Source: Sphingomonas yabuuchiae (GTDB lineage Bacteria > Pseudomonadota > Alphaproteobacteria > Sphingomonadales > Sphingomonadaceae). From it: DNA of 40,753 bases. The stretch lies in the NCBI RefSeq assembly GCF_001477495.1, contig NZ_LDTF01000031.1, forward strand, positions 1 through 40,753, read 5' to 3'. Position 1 is the first letter of the stretch; each line of letters begins with the position of its first letter. A program made the position numbers and the translations under genes. Under the pieces are notes generated by a model, which saw nothing but the letters and a program-made list of their open reading frames with translations, was not told where the DNA came from and did not search any database. Below, in pieces: positions 40,419-40,753 of the stretch.

Positions 40419-40753
40419 TGATCTGCGTTGTGTCCGCAGACTGCGAAATAGTTAGCGTATTCTCGTGGTAAATAGAGATAGGCGATTGTGACTGACGCGC
40501 TCCATGCGCCAAATTTCGTCCGCTCGGCGGCTTTTTGCGCGTGTGCCTTAAGCCTCGAGAAGGTGGGCTCGATCAGGTCGGATTAAAGTTTGTGATGCGG
40601 AAGAAACGGGAGCGTTGTGCCGATGCTCTCCGCTGGGCTTTTCATTTTGAGGGGGGGGCTGGCAGGGGGCGCCGCGCTGAACAATAGCGCGGGCATGGGC
40701 ACGGTTGATCATGGTGATCTCCGCGGTGCGCAGTGACGTGCTCCCCAAAGCTC
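40419..40753 (-). pseudogene. IS630-family transposase relic, C-terminal part
   Basis: On the minus strand one frame reads PFLPHHKL, a stop, then SDLIEPTFSRLKAHAQKAAE, RTKFGAWSASV and LPREYANYFAVCGHNAD. This follows the IS630 C-terminus (FLPPYSPDLNPIE, FAKLKALLRKAAERT, NYFAACGY) through the catalytic Glu in IEP. An in-frame TAA and drift before the FLP motif show decay; the rest lies beyond the right edge or is unreadable. The relic marks the right border of the array. Confidence 0.65.

Overview
The DNA looks like a sphingomonad-type alphaproteobacterium (Sphingomonas or a near relative). It is GC-rich in the first 16 kb, has two long TonB-dependent receptors with sphingomonad-style plug motifs, a tryptophan-halogenase-type flavoprotein beside a receptor, and relics of conjugation genes of the kind carried on sphingomonad plasmids. 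The species call is inference. No rRNA or tRNA gene and no CRISPR array was seen.

Bases 1-5500 hold the first codons of an exported protein, a small hypothetical protein, a GT4 glycosyltransferase, a PKD-repeat lipoprotein whose ribosome binding site lies inside a hairpin, and a multi-pass membrane glycosyltransferase. Bases 5500-15923 look like a carbohydrate-use locus. A TonB-dependent receptor on the minus strand diverges from a GH43-type glycosidase, and a second receptor, a DUF6445-like protein and a tryptophan-halogenase-family flavoprotein follow on the plus strand.

Bases 16000-19800 are a junkyard of mobile DNA: a hypothetical gene with a strong terminator, a small coiled-coil gene, and a ribbon-helix-helix gene preceded by GTGTTACG dyads. 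The amino end of a conjugative coupling protein is fused in frame to a VapB-like antitoxin. A truncated vapC and a decayed IS3-family element follow. Bases 19800-25430 hold a minus-strand RHS operon: a small exported RHS protein, a 605-residue RHS protein, and an 842-residue RHS protein with an unfamiliar C-terminal tip. A probable immunity gene overlaps the tip, and a possible orphan tip lies downstream.

Bases 25500-40400 are the most interesting part. A virB-type type IV secretion operon (virB2, B3, B4, B6, B8, B9, B10, B11 and a second virB2) is surrounded and interrupted by fifteen genes for small Sec-exported proteins of about 100-130 residues. These fall into two related families. Twelve belong to type I and three to type II; three of the fifteen are broken, one of them next to a (TA)6 repeat where one more repeat unit would restore the family C-terminus. 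No VirB5, VirB7, VirB1 or VirD4 is visible. The small proteins have a spacing of cysteines, an amphipathic central helix and late beta strands that recalls OB-fold toxin B subunits such as SubB and PltB. The pertussis Ptl system likewise lacks VirB5 and VirD4 and exports Sec-delivered toxin subunits, so the parallel deserves testing. The array ends at a decayed IS630-family transposase at the right edge.
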